Shown here: one piece after another, positions 1 to 6,936 of the stretch
How positions within the stretch are numbered: position 1 is the stretch's first letter
Layout: every line of letters begins with the position of its first letter
NCBI GenBank assembly: GCA_003235605.1
Contig: QJVU01000316.1
Coordinates: forward strand, 1-11,686
Direction: 5' to 3'
Length of the DNA stretch: 11,686 nucleotides
Source of the DNA: Planctomycetota bacterium
GTDB taxonomy: Bacteria > Planctomycetota > UBA1135 > UBA2386
Made by a program: the position numbers and the translations under genes
The notes under the pieces: generated by a model
What the model saw: the letters and a program-made list of their open reading frames with translations, nothing else
What the model was told of the DNA's origin: nothing
Databases searched by the model: none

Positions 1-336
1 GATCCCGAGGATGCACCGGTTGCCAGTGTGGGTAGTGCATTCCAGGAGCTGCCCCAGTTTCCGGGGGGCGTCAACGTCGAGTTCGTGCAGGTGCGTCCAG
101 ATGGCGGCATCCAGCAGCGAACCTACGAACGCGGCAGCGGCGAGACCCTGGCCTGCGGCAGTGGTGCAACTGTGTCTGCTCTTGCGGCCATCGTCACCGG
201 GCGCACACCAGGCCCCGACGTGGCCGTGCATCTGCGGGGTGGCGTGCTGACCGTTCGTCGCCGGGCATCCTCCCTTGTCATGGCAGGGCCAGCCCGTACG
301 GTATTCACCGGGGAGTTCCTGGTTCCTCAAGTGTGA
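1..336 (+). CDS. dapF: Diaminopimelate epimerase, C-terminal part (5' end outside window)
   Basis: The open frame runs in from base 1 and ends at TGA 334-336, giving 111 residues. This is about the last 40% of a family whose members are usually near 270-280 aa. The enzyme interconverts LL- and meso-diaminopimelate in the cytoplasm, for lysine and peptidoglycan synthesis. Visible family marks are the FPGGVNVEFVQV strand, the RTYERGSGET segment carrying the substrate-binding Arg and Glu, and the catalytic cysteine in ACGSGA (codon 154-156). After these come the GG-x-L-x-V strand and the GPA-x-x-VF-x-GE ending. About 59 residues follow the catalytic Cys, as in the Escherichia coli enzyme. The other catalytic Cys lies in the missing N-terminal domain. 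The gene is followed by a 55-nt gap and then lemA-like. The call rests on motif recognition and is strong. Confidence 0.95.
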   Translation, partial: DPEDAPVASVGSAFQELPQFPGGVNVEFVQVRPDGGIQQRTYERGSGETLACGSGATVSALAAIVTGRTPGPDVAVHLRGGVLTVRRRASSLVMAGPARTVFTGEFLVPQV

Positions 337-391
337 ATCCCGGCTCCCCCGGACAGTAGGGCCTGATGCCCACCGCAGGTAGGAGGTTGTT
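337..391 (+). promoter_or_regulatory. Short gap with strong Shine-Dalgarno site for the LemA gene
   Basis: This 55-nt gap lies between dapF and the LemA gene. It holds an AGGAGG at 381-386, the best Shine-Dalgarno match in the window, 5 nt before a GTG codon at 392. That fixes the GTG as the start. I see no convincing -35/-10 pair and no T-tailed hairpin, so read-through from dapF is plausible but not shown. Confidence 0.6.
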
Positions 392-946
392 GTGATAGCA
401 GTTTGGATTCTACTTGGTCTCGGGGTTGTCCTGATCATCCTTGGGATCTCGGTCTACAATGGGCTGGTTGGCCTCAAGAACGAGTGCGCGAACTCGTGGC
501 GTCAGATCGACGTTCAGCTCAAGCGTCGCTACGACCTGATCCCCAATCTGGTGGAGACAGCCAAGGGCTACCTGAAGCACGAGCGCGAAACCCTCGAAGC
601 GGTGATCAAGGCACGGCAGATGGCGATCGACGCTTCGTCGGTAGCCGAACAGTCGAAAGCCGAGAACTTCCTGACCTCCACGCTGCGTTCTCTGTTCGCG
701 GTTAGCGAGAACTACCCAGAGCTCAAGGCCAACGAGAACATGATGCAGCTCCAAGAGGAGATCACTTCAACCGAGAACCGGATCGGCTTTGCTCGCCAGC
801 ACTACAACGACGCAGTGATGCGCTACAACAACAAGGCCGAGCAGTTCCCCGGCAACATCTTGGCCGGCATGTACAATTTCGAGAAGAAGGACTATTTCGA
901 GCTCGAGGAAGCAGAACAACGCGAGCCGGTCAAGGTCCGGTTCTGA
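392..946 (+). CDS. lemA: LemA family membrane protein
   Basis: A 184-aa protein with a GTG start placed by AGGAGG 5 nt upstream. Residues 2-22 form one hydrophobic membrane helix. The family signature follows directly: YNGLVGLKN, then W-x-x-ID-x-QLKRR and DLIPNLVE (about 23-54). The long helical domain ends with FARQHYNDAVMRYNN (133-147) and the late FPGN segment. Length and order match the LemA family (usually 180-200 aa), which has a short outer N-terminus, one transmembrane helix and a helical bundle. The molecular role of LemA is not well defined. Homologues are often encoded beside M48 peptidases or TPM-domain proteins, and an M48 gene lies in this same run at 2752-4458. The next gene begins 13 nt after the stop, which suggests co-transcription. 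The family call is secure; the function is not known. Confidence 0.93.
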   Translation: MIAVWILLGLGVVLIILGISVYNGLVGLKNECANSWRQIDVQLKRRYDLIPNLVETAKGYLKHERETLEAVIKARQMAIDASSVAEQSKAENFLTSTLRSLFAVSENYPELKANENMMQLQEEITSTENRIGFARQHYNDAVMRYNNKAEQFPGNILAGMYNFEKKDYFELEEAEQREPVKVRF

Positions 947-959
947 CCAAGGTCGCCTC

Positions 960-1673
960 ATGCCAGCGACTCACCCACTCCACGGCACGACCATCCTCTT
1001 GTCCGGAGCCACGGGTCAGGTGGGCGTTGAACTCACCAAGGCGCTGGTTTCCCGTGGTGCCAATGTCGCCGCCGCGGTTCGCAAACCCTGGCAGGTTGAA
1101 CGGGTGAGAGAGATCGTCGGAGGCGGGAGGCACCTGGTGGCGGTCGTGGAGACAACGGACAGCGAGGCGGCAGCCGGCCTCGTGAAGGGTGCCGAGGATT
1201 CCCTGGGCCCGATAGGCGCTTTCATCTCGGTCGCCGGCTCATTCCAGCTTGCGGCCGCCGGCCAGGACAGCGCCCTCGACACCCTGCGACTCCTGGAATC
1301 CAACTTCCTGTCGGTGGTCACCCTGGCGCGGGCTGTCATCGGCCCGATGCGCCGCCGACGTTCAGGCAGCCTGGTCTTCACGGGCGCCAGGATGGTTGGC
1401 TCGGCCGTCTCCGGGATGTCCTCGTACCTGGCCAGCAAGGCGGCCTTGCATGCCTGGGCACGCTGCGTCCACAAGGAGCTCGAGTCCGAAGGCGTGAGGG
1501 TCGTGGTAATCACTCCTGGAACCATCGATACCGCAAGCAACCGTGCGGCAATGCCCGAGGTGGACCGCGCTGGGTGGCTTCCGCTTCCGGTGGTGGTAGA
1601 TGCCGTGATGGCTGCCGCGGCCGGGCAGCCAGGCTATGAGGGGCCTCTGTTTGATCTTCCCACGCAGGGATAA
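960..1673 (+). CDS. Short-chain dehydrogenase/reductase (SDR) family protein
   Basis: A 237-aa Rossmann-fold protein, probably a cytoplasmic NAD(P)-dependent oxidoreductase of unknown substrate. The nucleotide-binding loop is SGATGQVG (15-22), a GxxGxxG spacing rather than the classical TGxxxGxG. VAG at 91-93 takes the place of the usual NAG. Asn115 in ESNFLSVV matches the catalytic Asn. YLASK (156-160) supplies the Tyr-x-x-x-Lys pair. The usual catalytic Ser, about 13 residues before the Tyr, is not there: the FTGAR segment puts Ala143 at that place, with Thr141 nearby. The tail VVVITPGTIDT (181-191) is the normal post-catalytic strand. The ATG at 960 has only a weak AAGG about 8 nt upstream and may be translationally coupled to LemA (13-nt gap). 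The superfamily call is firm, but activity is uncertain because of the Ser change. Confidence 0.88.
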   Translation: MPATHPLHGTTILLSGATGQVGVELTKALVSRGANVAAAVRKPWQVERVREIVGGGRHLVAVVETTDSEAAAGLVKGAEDSLGPIGAFISVAGSFQLAAAGQDSALDTLRLLESNFLSVVTLARAVIGPMRRRRSGSLVFTGARMVGSAVSGMSSYLASKAALHAWARCVHKELESEGVRVVVITPGTIDTASNRAAMPEVDRAGWLPLPVVVDAVMAAAAGQPGYEGPLFDLPTQG

Positions 1674-1679
1674 CATCCC
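1667..1679 (+). promoter_or_regulatory. Small perfect inverted repeat over the ribosome-binding site of the TPR gene
   Basis: GGGAT (1667-1671) and ATCCC (1675-1679) are perfect inverted repeats around a 3-nt loop. The left arm contains most of AGGGA (1666-1670), the only Shine-Dalgarno-like sequence before the ATG at 1683. The SDR stop codon TAA (1671-1673) lies in the stem and loop. Ribosomes finishing the SDR gene would open this hairpin, which fits translational coupling. A 5-bp stem is short and can arise by chance. Confidence 0.25.
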
Positions 1680-1682
1680 GTC

Positions 1683-2744
1683 ATGCTGACTTGGTCGCTG
1701 TTTCTCTGCCTGCTGGTTCAGCAAGTCCAGGAGGCGCCGGATCCCACATCGCGGCCCACCACGCAGAAGCACGACCTGAGCAAAGTCCGGAACCTGCTCG
1801 CGAGGTGGCTCGACGAGAGACAACGCAGCGAATCCCTGTGCACCGAGGTTGTGCAGGCGGTCGCAAACGCAGGTAGTGAGGCCATGCAGATCCTGGCTCG
1901 GGAGGCAGCCAAGGCCCGGGAAGGCACGGACCGCGCCAGGGCCCGAGCGTTGGACTCCATCATCTGCCACCTGGGCTTGCACTGGTTGGAGCGCGTGAAG
2001 CAGAGCGGAATGATCTACGCCGGGCAGTTCTCTGTCCTGACCCAGCTGCAGCCGACTGTGGGAGAGTTCTACCTGACGCTGGTGATCGACACCCCGCAGT
2101 GGTTCCCCGACAATCGCCGGGTCGAGGTCATCCCCGCTATCCGCGACCTCTACCCGAAGTCCCCAGGGGAAGCTGCCCAGGAACGGCTCAAGCAGATCGC
2201 AAGCAACGATGAAATCGAGCCCCTGAGTCTCCGAACCAGCTTGAAGTACGCTCTCGCCCAATGGGGAGACAGGAGCCTCGTCAAGGACCACATTCACAGG
2301 CTGACTCAGGAAGCACAGTCGCAGGATGCCGAGACAAGCATGTTGGCTCTGAAAGCGCTTGCCTCAACGTACTACCAGATGCGGGACTACCTGACCGCGG
2401 CCAGGATGCACAACGAGTTCCTGACCAAGGCGGAGGCGGAGGACTACTACCGAGCTCCGGTCGACTACTACAATGCCGCCTGCTGCATGAGTCTCTCCGG
2501 CAACCTCAACTCGGCTCTGGATCTGCTCGACCGTTGTCTGAAGCGCAACAACTCGGATCGCGTGGATGAATCCGTGAAGCTGGGGCGGCGCCTTTTCGAG
2601 AACGATCCGGAACTGCGGGCCGTACGCAAGACCAAGCGTTTCCGAGAGCTGCTGTCCGCTGCCTTCCCCGATGTCAACAAGGACCGAAAGCGGGCCGGCC
2701 ACGACTCCAATGACGACAACAAGGGAAAGGACAAGGACAGGTAG
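1683..2744 (+). CDS. Exported TPR-type helical protein of unknown function
   Basis: A 353-aa protein. The first 17 residues (MLTWSLFLCLLVQQVQ) are hydrophobic and look like a signal peptide or membrane anchor, followed by a Pro/Thr-rich stretch. The rest is almost wholly helical. Residues about 219-250 (ALKALASTYYQMRDYLTAA) read as a TPR unit. Residues 256-328 (VDYYNAACCMSLSGNLNSAL, later ENDPELRAVRKTKRFREL) match the TPR-like end found in many planctomycete proteins: an N-AAC helix, a G-x-x-x-x-AL turn, then a DP-x-L-x-x-x-R-x-x-x-x-F close. The last 22 residues are a charged Asp/Lys/Asn tail. No catalytic motif is visible. The ATG lies 9 nt after the SDR stop and the M48 gene starts 7 nt after this stop, so it is probably an operon member. 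It may be a scaffold or adaptor for the membrane peptidase, which is inference. Confidence 0.8.
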   Translation: MLTWSLFLCLLVQQVQEAPDPTSRPTTQKHDLSKVRNLLARWLDERQRSESLCTEVVQAVANAGSEAMQILAREAAKAREGTDRARARALDSIICHLGLHWLERVKQSGMIYAGQFSVLTQLQPTVGEFYLTLVIDTPQWFPDNRRVEVIPAIRDLYPKSPGEAAQERLKQIASNDEIEPLSLRTSLKYALAQWGDRSLVKDHIHRLTQEAQSQDAETSMLALKALASTYYQMRDYLTAARMHNEFLTKAEAEDYYRAPVDYYNAACCMSLSGNLNSALDLLDRCLKRNNSDRVDESVKLGRRLFENDPELRAVRKTKRFRELLSAAFPDVNKDRKRAGHDSNDDNKGKDKDR

Positions 2745-2751
2745 CTGACCT

Positions 2752-4458
2752 TTGCCTCTGCCCTACTCGTTCCTGCTGGGTGTCCTGGCATTGCTGACCT
2801 ACGGGTTCGTGGACGACCGCCTGCCAGAGCCCGTCTCCGCGCAGTCCTTGTTCCCCTGGATGTTGCTGCTTCCGGGTCCATGGATCCTTGCTCGCGTCAT
2901 GCAGAACGCGATACGCAGCGGTCGTGTCTCACCGTACCTTGGTGGAGTCCTCGTGACTCTCTCGGTGCCCGTTGTCTACCTCCTGTTGTTGATGCCAGGA
3001 CAGCTGTCGTACCTGGCGCACGAATGGTCGGTGCGCTCGCATCTTCTGGAGATCGTCATCCTGGTAGCCCCGCTCCTGCTGATGGAGTTCTCTGTGTCCC
3101 ACGCGATCCGCCGGAGATCCCGCTTGGATGGAACGGAGCTCCGCGTCCGCTACCACACACCGTTGGTACTCTTGATCCTGGTGCCCTTGTTGCTGTTCGC
3201 GGCGGGCATGGATGTGCTGTTCCAGTCCCGCGAGATGATGCTGTTCTTCAGTTGGACATCGCTGGGTTCCCAGTTGGGGCTGTTCATCTTCGTGGGTTTG
3301 CTGTGCGTCCTCCTGCCCCTGCTGTTCCTTCTGTTGATGCCGGTTGCAAGCGACGTCCCGGCGGACCTCCGCGGCACAGCCAGCTCTCTGGGGTTCCCCG
3401 CTCGCGCGCTCTATTCGATGAACACGGGCGGGACCCTGATCAATGCCGCGCTGGTGGGACCGTTGCGCTGGCCCCGGTTTCTGGTGCTCACCGACGGTCT
3501 GTTGGCACATCTGGACCCTCTCTCCTTGCAAGGCGTGGTGGCCCATGAGGTAGGTCACGCAAAGGCGGGACACCCCACGCTGCTGATGGTGTTGTTCGTG
3601 GCAGTGCCGATCTTGTGTCTGCCGGCCTTGGAGTTCCTGCCAACCAAGGAAATGACACCCGAGATCCTTCTCCTGCTGGGAGGTGTGATCTTGATCGCGG
3701 CCATCACTGCACTGCGCCGGGTCGCACACCGATTCGAGTTCGAAGCCGACCAGCTGTCCGCCGAAGCCCTTGGTGGTGCCTCCCCCTGCATCCGTGCTCT
3801 GGAACGTGTGGGACAGATACCTGCCGCCGGCTCTCCGCATCGGTCGAGCTTGCGCCATCCAAGCGACGCGAGACGCATCGAGAACCTGCTGCTCTGCGAG
3901 GCGGATCCTCAGCACCGGATGCGCTTCCATGCCCGCGGCCGCGCGTTGCGAGGCCTCGTCTGGGTCGGATTGCTGCTTGCGGTTGGCCTGTCGATCTGGG
4001 CCCAGCTGCGTAACTGGCCGGCCGATCACATAAACCTGCTGATCTACAGCGGCCGCTTCAACGAGGCTGCGCTAGCTCTCGACCGGATGCCTGCGGAGCT
4101 GGACCCGAGGCAGGCACGCGTGATCTCGGAGCTGCGAGAGGAGCTGGCCGCCGGACAGGAGTTGTTCCCGCACGGTGGTGAGTGGGAAGAAATCCGCGAT
4201 GGCCTCGGAAAGCGGGCGCTGGAACGGGGCAAGCAGATCCTGGTGAAGGACGGCGCAGCAGCTGCGCGACCGTGGCTGGCATTGGCACTCTCCAGCAGCG
4301 ATCCAGCCCCTCAAGACGTGGCCCTCTATCTCTATTGCCGCGCCATGGCGAAGCATGGCGAGGAAGAGGCGGCTGAGGCGGCTCGGCTCCGGAAACACCT
4401 GCTCGACCGCCTGCGGATCGGGGGCGAGCTTGGTCGCGCGATCGCGCTTGGTCAGTAG
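2752..4458 (+). CDS. M48 family zinc metallopeptidase, multi-pass membrane protein with helical C-terminal extension
   Basis: A 568-aa membrane peptidase. The zinc site is complete: HEVGH at 265-269 supplies two His and the catalytic Glu, and E329 in RFEFEAD (327-333) is the third ligand. The preceding VLTDGLL (245-251) and the later HPSDARRIENL (369-379) are M48 family marks. About five or six hydrophobic segments precede the catalytic site (roughly 4-20, 33-48, 61-81, 98-114, 136-156, 171-198). Two follow it (275-295, 303-320), and another lies at 400-417. Residues 425-568 form a helical, TPR-like extension not found in compact M48 enzymes such as HtpX. The start is a TTG. An in-frame stop at 2746-2748 rules out anything upstream, and a first Met at residue 37 would remove the first hydrophobic helix. 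The gap to the TPR gene is 7 nt. A role in membrane-protein quality control is likely from the family; the substrate is unknown. Confidence 0.92.
   Translation: MPLPYSFLLGVLALLTYGFVDDRLPEPVSAQSLFPWMLLLPGPWILARVMQNAIRSGRVSPYLGGVLVTLSVPVVYLLLLMPGQLSYLAHEWSVRSHLLEIVILVAPLLLMEFSVSHAIRRRSRLDGTELRVRYHTPLVLLILVPLLLFAAGMDVLFQSREMMLFFSWTSLGSQLGLFIFVGLLCVLLPLLFLLLMPVASDVPADLRGTASSLGFPARALYSMNTGGTLINAALVGPLRWPRFLVLTDGLLAHLDPLSLQGVVAHEVGHAKAGHPTLLMVLFVAVPILCLPALEFLPTKEMTPEILLLLGGVILIAAITALRRVAHRFEFEADQLSAEALGGASPCIRALERVGQIPAAGSPHRSSLRHPSDARRIENLLLCEADPQHRMRFHARGRALRGLVWVGLLLAVGLSIWAQLRNWPADHINLLIYSGRFNEAALALDRMPAELDPRQARVISELREELAAGQELFPHGGEWEEIRDGLGKRALERGKQILVKDGAAAARPWLALALSSSDPAPQDVALYLYCRAMAKHGEEEAAEAARLRKHLLDRLRIGGELGRAIALGQ
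4452..4458. other. Tail-to-tail overlap of two convergent genes
   Basis: The M48 gene ends with TAG at 4456-4458. The leftward fusion gene ends with TGA read on the minus strand from 4454 to 4452. The coding regions therefore share 7 nt and there is no space between them for a separate intrinsic terminator. Any termination signal for either gene must lie inside the other coding region. Confidence 0.9.
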
Positions 4459-6776
4459 CGGTTCACCTCTACCGCCCAGGTTGTCTCCAGCTTCCAGACT
4501 GGATTGCCGTGGCGGTCGAACTCCCTCACCATCCCGTTCTCCGCGACCAGGGTGTGCCCGTTCGGCAGCCGGTCGGCATCACTCGGCGCGCTGAGGTCTT
4601 TGATCTCCATGACGGTCTTCCCGCTCGGGTCGACCTCCCGCACCAGGTTGAGCATGCGGATCGTCAAGAGAGTGTTGCCGTTTGGCAGACGGTCGGCGTC
4701 ATGCACGTTGGCCATGTTCGTCAGCTGCCAGACGATCTCGCCCTTCTTGTTGACCTCGATGACCCGATCCTCATGACCATCGGCGATCAGGGTGTTGCCG
4801 TTTGGCAGACGGTCAACGTCATAGGGCTGGACCGATTTGTCGTACTTCCACACGATCTCTTTCTTTGGATTGACTTCGATGACGCGGCGGCCAAAGGTGT
4901 CGGCGATCAGGGTGTTGCCGTTTGGCAGACGGTCGGCGTCGTAGGGGTTCTTCAGGTCGTCGAACACCCAGACGTCTTCTCCCTTGCGCGTGATCTCCCG
5001 GACCCGGTTCACCGAGAACTCCGTAATCAGGAGGTTACCGTTCTCCAGGCACTCCACGTCCCAAACGCCAAAGATCTCCTCGATCTCGAACACCTTCCGA
5101 CCCTGATCGTCGTACTCAGCGATTCGGTTGTCAGAGTAGTCGGCAAGCAGTGTGAATCCCCACATCGCTCCGCCACCGACCTCGAACTCGATCTCCGTGA
5201 CTCTCTCCATCGGAACCACGCTGCTTCCCAGGTCTCGGGTCACGATGCCAACATGGGTCCTGTTGATGTCGGCGATATGACAGAGGATGCGATCGCCGTT
5301 GACCAGGTTGAGGCGCGTAAAGGTGATCGGGCTGACGTGTTGCTGCAGGGGTCGCTTGAACAGCATTCCCGCGACCTCCGTGAGCGGCAACTTGGCTTCT
5401 TTTCCGCTCGCCTCCTGCAGGGTGACCGAGTTCTTGTCGACTGCCTGGATGTGCCCGGTGACAGACTTGCGACTTCGTAGCTGCACCTTGTCGTGTTTGT
5501 CCGACGCGCCGAGAAGTCTGTCCAGACCCGGATCCGTGGTCAGACCCTGCACCTGCGATCGCGGCACCGACACCCTGCCGAAGGTATCGGACTCCACCTC
5601 CACAGTTTCCGGAGTGACTTGCAGCAGGGTCCCGGTGATCAAGCTGCCCTGGAGCAGGAAGAGCCGACAGAAGCCGCTCTCGCTGGCGACGGCCGGCTTT
5701 GCCCCGGAGAACACCAGGCTGTCAGCTTTCTTCAGGGGCAGTCGCAGCACCGCAAGGTCGATCGGCGCCTTTTCCTCACCCGTGCCGGCCAGCACCGTTG
5801 GCCGCGCCAACAGGATCTGGTCACCGCTGAAGCCCACGAGTTCCCCATCCAGCTTGCTCAGGTCGCTGAGCGAGGCCCGACAGTGGTGGGCAGCGGTGCC
5901 CGGCGACGGCATCTCCATCGAGGCTGCGGCACGCAGCAACGGGTCTTTGTGCTGCCGTAGCTTCTCCAAGAGCGCCGAAGCGTCGTCGCGTCCGCGCAGG
6001 ATACGCACCATCGAGACGCCTTGCTGCTCGCTCAGCTTGACCTTGCCTCCTACCAGGATCTCTTCACAGATGGCGAGCGCGCGCCCGCCGCGCATACGCG
6101 CAAGCGCGGTCAGCGTCACGGCTTTGTGAGTCCCGCCTTTGAGGCGGACGCGCTCATAGAGCACGTCGGCCTCCCGGTCCGAGCCCTGAATGCCAAGGGC
6201 GCGAATGGCACCTTCCACGATGAGCGAGTCGGTGTGCTGTAGCGAACTCAGCAGCGCCTTGTTCAGCTTGTCACGCGGTTGCATGTAGCAGGCGGCCAAG
6301 ACCAAGCCTCGGATGTACTGGATCTGGCGATCCTCTTCTTCAGTGCCGCGCTCGGTGATGCGAACCACCGCCCGTGCAGCGCGGACCTGTTCCTCCTTCG
6401 TCGGCGCGGTTTTCGACCGCTTGATGACCAGGTCCTTGGCGCGAGCTCCGATCTCCACCAAGGTGCGCTCTGCCTGCTCCCGAACCTCCCAGCGCTCGTC
6501 ACTGAGCTGGTCCATGAGCTTTTCGATCCGGAGCAAATACTCGGAGTGGTTCCCATGGATCTTGTTGCAGATCGCCAGGAAGGCGGCGGGCTCGTTCTTG
6601 AGGAGGCTGGCAAGCTGCTCCATCTGGGCTTTCGTCTGGGGCTGGAGGAAACCTCGGATCTCTTTCTCCAGCTGCTCCTCGGTCCAGACCTCGTTCTCCG
6701 GCTGGGCAACCAGGGCCGGCATCTGGAGCAAGGCAGAGGTCAGGGCGGCAATCGGCACAAGCAGTCTTTTCTTCAT
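4452..6776 (-). CDS. Secreted HEAT-repeat / Sm-like / six-unit beta-propeller fusion protein
   Basis: A 774-aa protein. The ATG at 6776-6774 is chosen because MKKRLLVPIAALTSALLQ is a clear signal peptide ending near ALVAQ (21-25). The frame stays open about 105 codons further upstream, but that part is Arg/Trp/Pro-rich non-coding-like sequence. Residues about 85-290 are helical HEAT-like repeats, with the DERWEVREQAERTLVEIG unit at 93-110. Residues about 300-530 hold four beta-rich segments of the type L-x-x-G-D-x-x-x-G-x-L-x-x-x-x-x-x-V-x-x-x-T-x-x-G, reminiscent of Sm-like barrels. Residues 535-774 are six units of 40 residues with DRLPNGNTLIAD and RVIEVN-x-K-GEIVW motifs, like arylsulfotransferase-type or NHL-type propellers. 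No arylsulfotransferase active site was identified, so binding or scaffolding is the likelier role. No clear Shine-Dalgarno is seen. A GTG directly before the ATG is an alternative start. Confidence 0.87.
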   Translation of the reverse strand: MKKRLLVPIAALTSALLQMPALVAQPENEVWTEEQLEKEIRGFLQPQTKAQMEQLASLLKNEPAAFLAICNKIHGNHSEYLLRIEKLMDQLSDERWEVREQAERTLVEIGARAKDLVIKRSKTAPTKEEQVRAARAVVRITERGTEEEDRQIQYIRGLVLAACYMQPRDKLNKALLSSLQHTDSLIVEGAIRALGIQGSDREADVLYERVRLKGGTHKAVTLTALARMRGGRALAICEEILVGGKVKLSEQQGVSMVRILRGRDDASALLEKLRQHKDPLLRAAASMEMPSPGTAAHHCRASLSDLSKLDGELVGFSGDQILLARPTVLAGTGEEKAPIDLAVLRLPLKKADSLVFSGAKPAVASESGFCRLFLLQGSLITGTLLQVTPETVEVESDTFGRVSVPRSQVQGLTTDPGLDRLLGASDKHDKVQLRSRKSVTGHIQAVDKNSVTLQEASGKEAKLPLTEVAGMLFKRPLQQHVSPITFTRLNLVNGDRILCHIADINRTHVGIVTRDLGSSVVPMERVTEIEFEVGGGAMWGFTLLADYSDNRIAEYDDQGRKVFEIEEIFGVWDVECLENGNLLITEFSVNRVREITRKGEDVWVFDDLKNPYDADRLPNGNTLIADTFGRRVIEVNPKKEIVWKYDKSVQPYDVDRLPNGNTLIADGHEDRVIEVNKKGEIVWQLTNMANVHDADRLPNGNTLLTIRMLNLVREVDPSGKTVMEIKDLSAPSDADRLPNGHTLVAENGMVREFDRHGNPVWKLETTWAVEVNRY
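4455..5174 (-). repeat. Six tandem 120-nt coding repeats (40-aa propeller units)
   Basis: The propeller-coding part of the leftward gene is built on an exact 120-nt period. The LPNGN-type codons recur at the same phase in five consecutive units, with the unit's leading residue at 575, 615, 655, 695 and 735 of the protein, and a more diverged unit precedes them. At DNA level the copies at 4780-4814 and 4900-4934 are identical over 35 nt. A third copy near 4672-4694 shares the central 23 nt with both. The outer units are more diverged, keeping G-N and the W/V-rich strand. The pattern fits internal duplication with later homogenisation of the central units. Confidence 0.85.
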
Positions 6777-6936
6777 CACGCTGGGAAGTAGGGAGTGTCG
6801 GACGGACTCCGGGGGTCTAGCGGCTCCCCAACATAACTGGATCCGGGGCTCGCCGCTCAGCCCGTGACAACGTAGATTTACGCTTGATCCTCCGTGGTCC
6901 GCTCGCGTTAGACCCCGCAAAGTCCGAAACCCTGTA
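6777..6936. promoter_or_regulatory. Divergent intergenic region
   Basis: These 160 nt lie between the starts of the leftward HEAT/propeller gene and the rightward PQQ-like gene, so promoters for both should be here. Rightward, a TTGATC at 6884-6889 could be a -35 element, but the GTTAGA about 17 nt downstream is a poor -10. Leftward, a minus-strand TTGTCA (within about 6865-6871) has no fitting -10. No good Shine-Dalgarno precedes either start. A 5-bp GGGCT/AGCCC inverted repeat with an 8-nt loop (about 6846-6863) is too weak to call an operator. The promoter assignment comes from position, not from sequence. Confidence 0.45.

Noticed and set aside
1362..2297. Minus-strand open frame of 311 aa over the SDR and TPR genes
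   Set aside because: It spans two well-supported plus-strand genes and has no recognisable domain.
4509..5480. Plus-strand open frame of 323 aa opposite the propeller repeats
   Set aside because: Its repeated motifs (such as VAVWQTV) are just the antisense reading of the 120-nt repeats. The minus-strand frame has a signal peptide and coherent domains.
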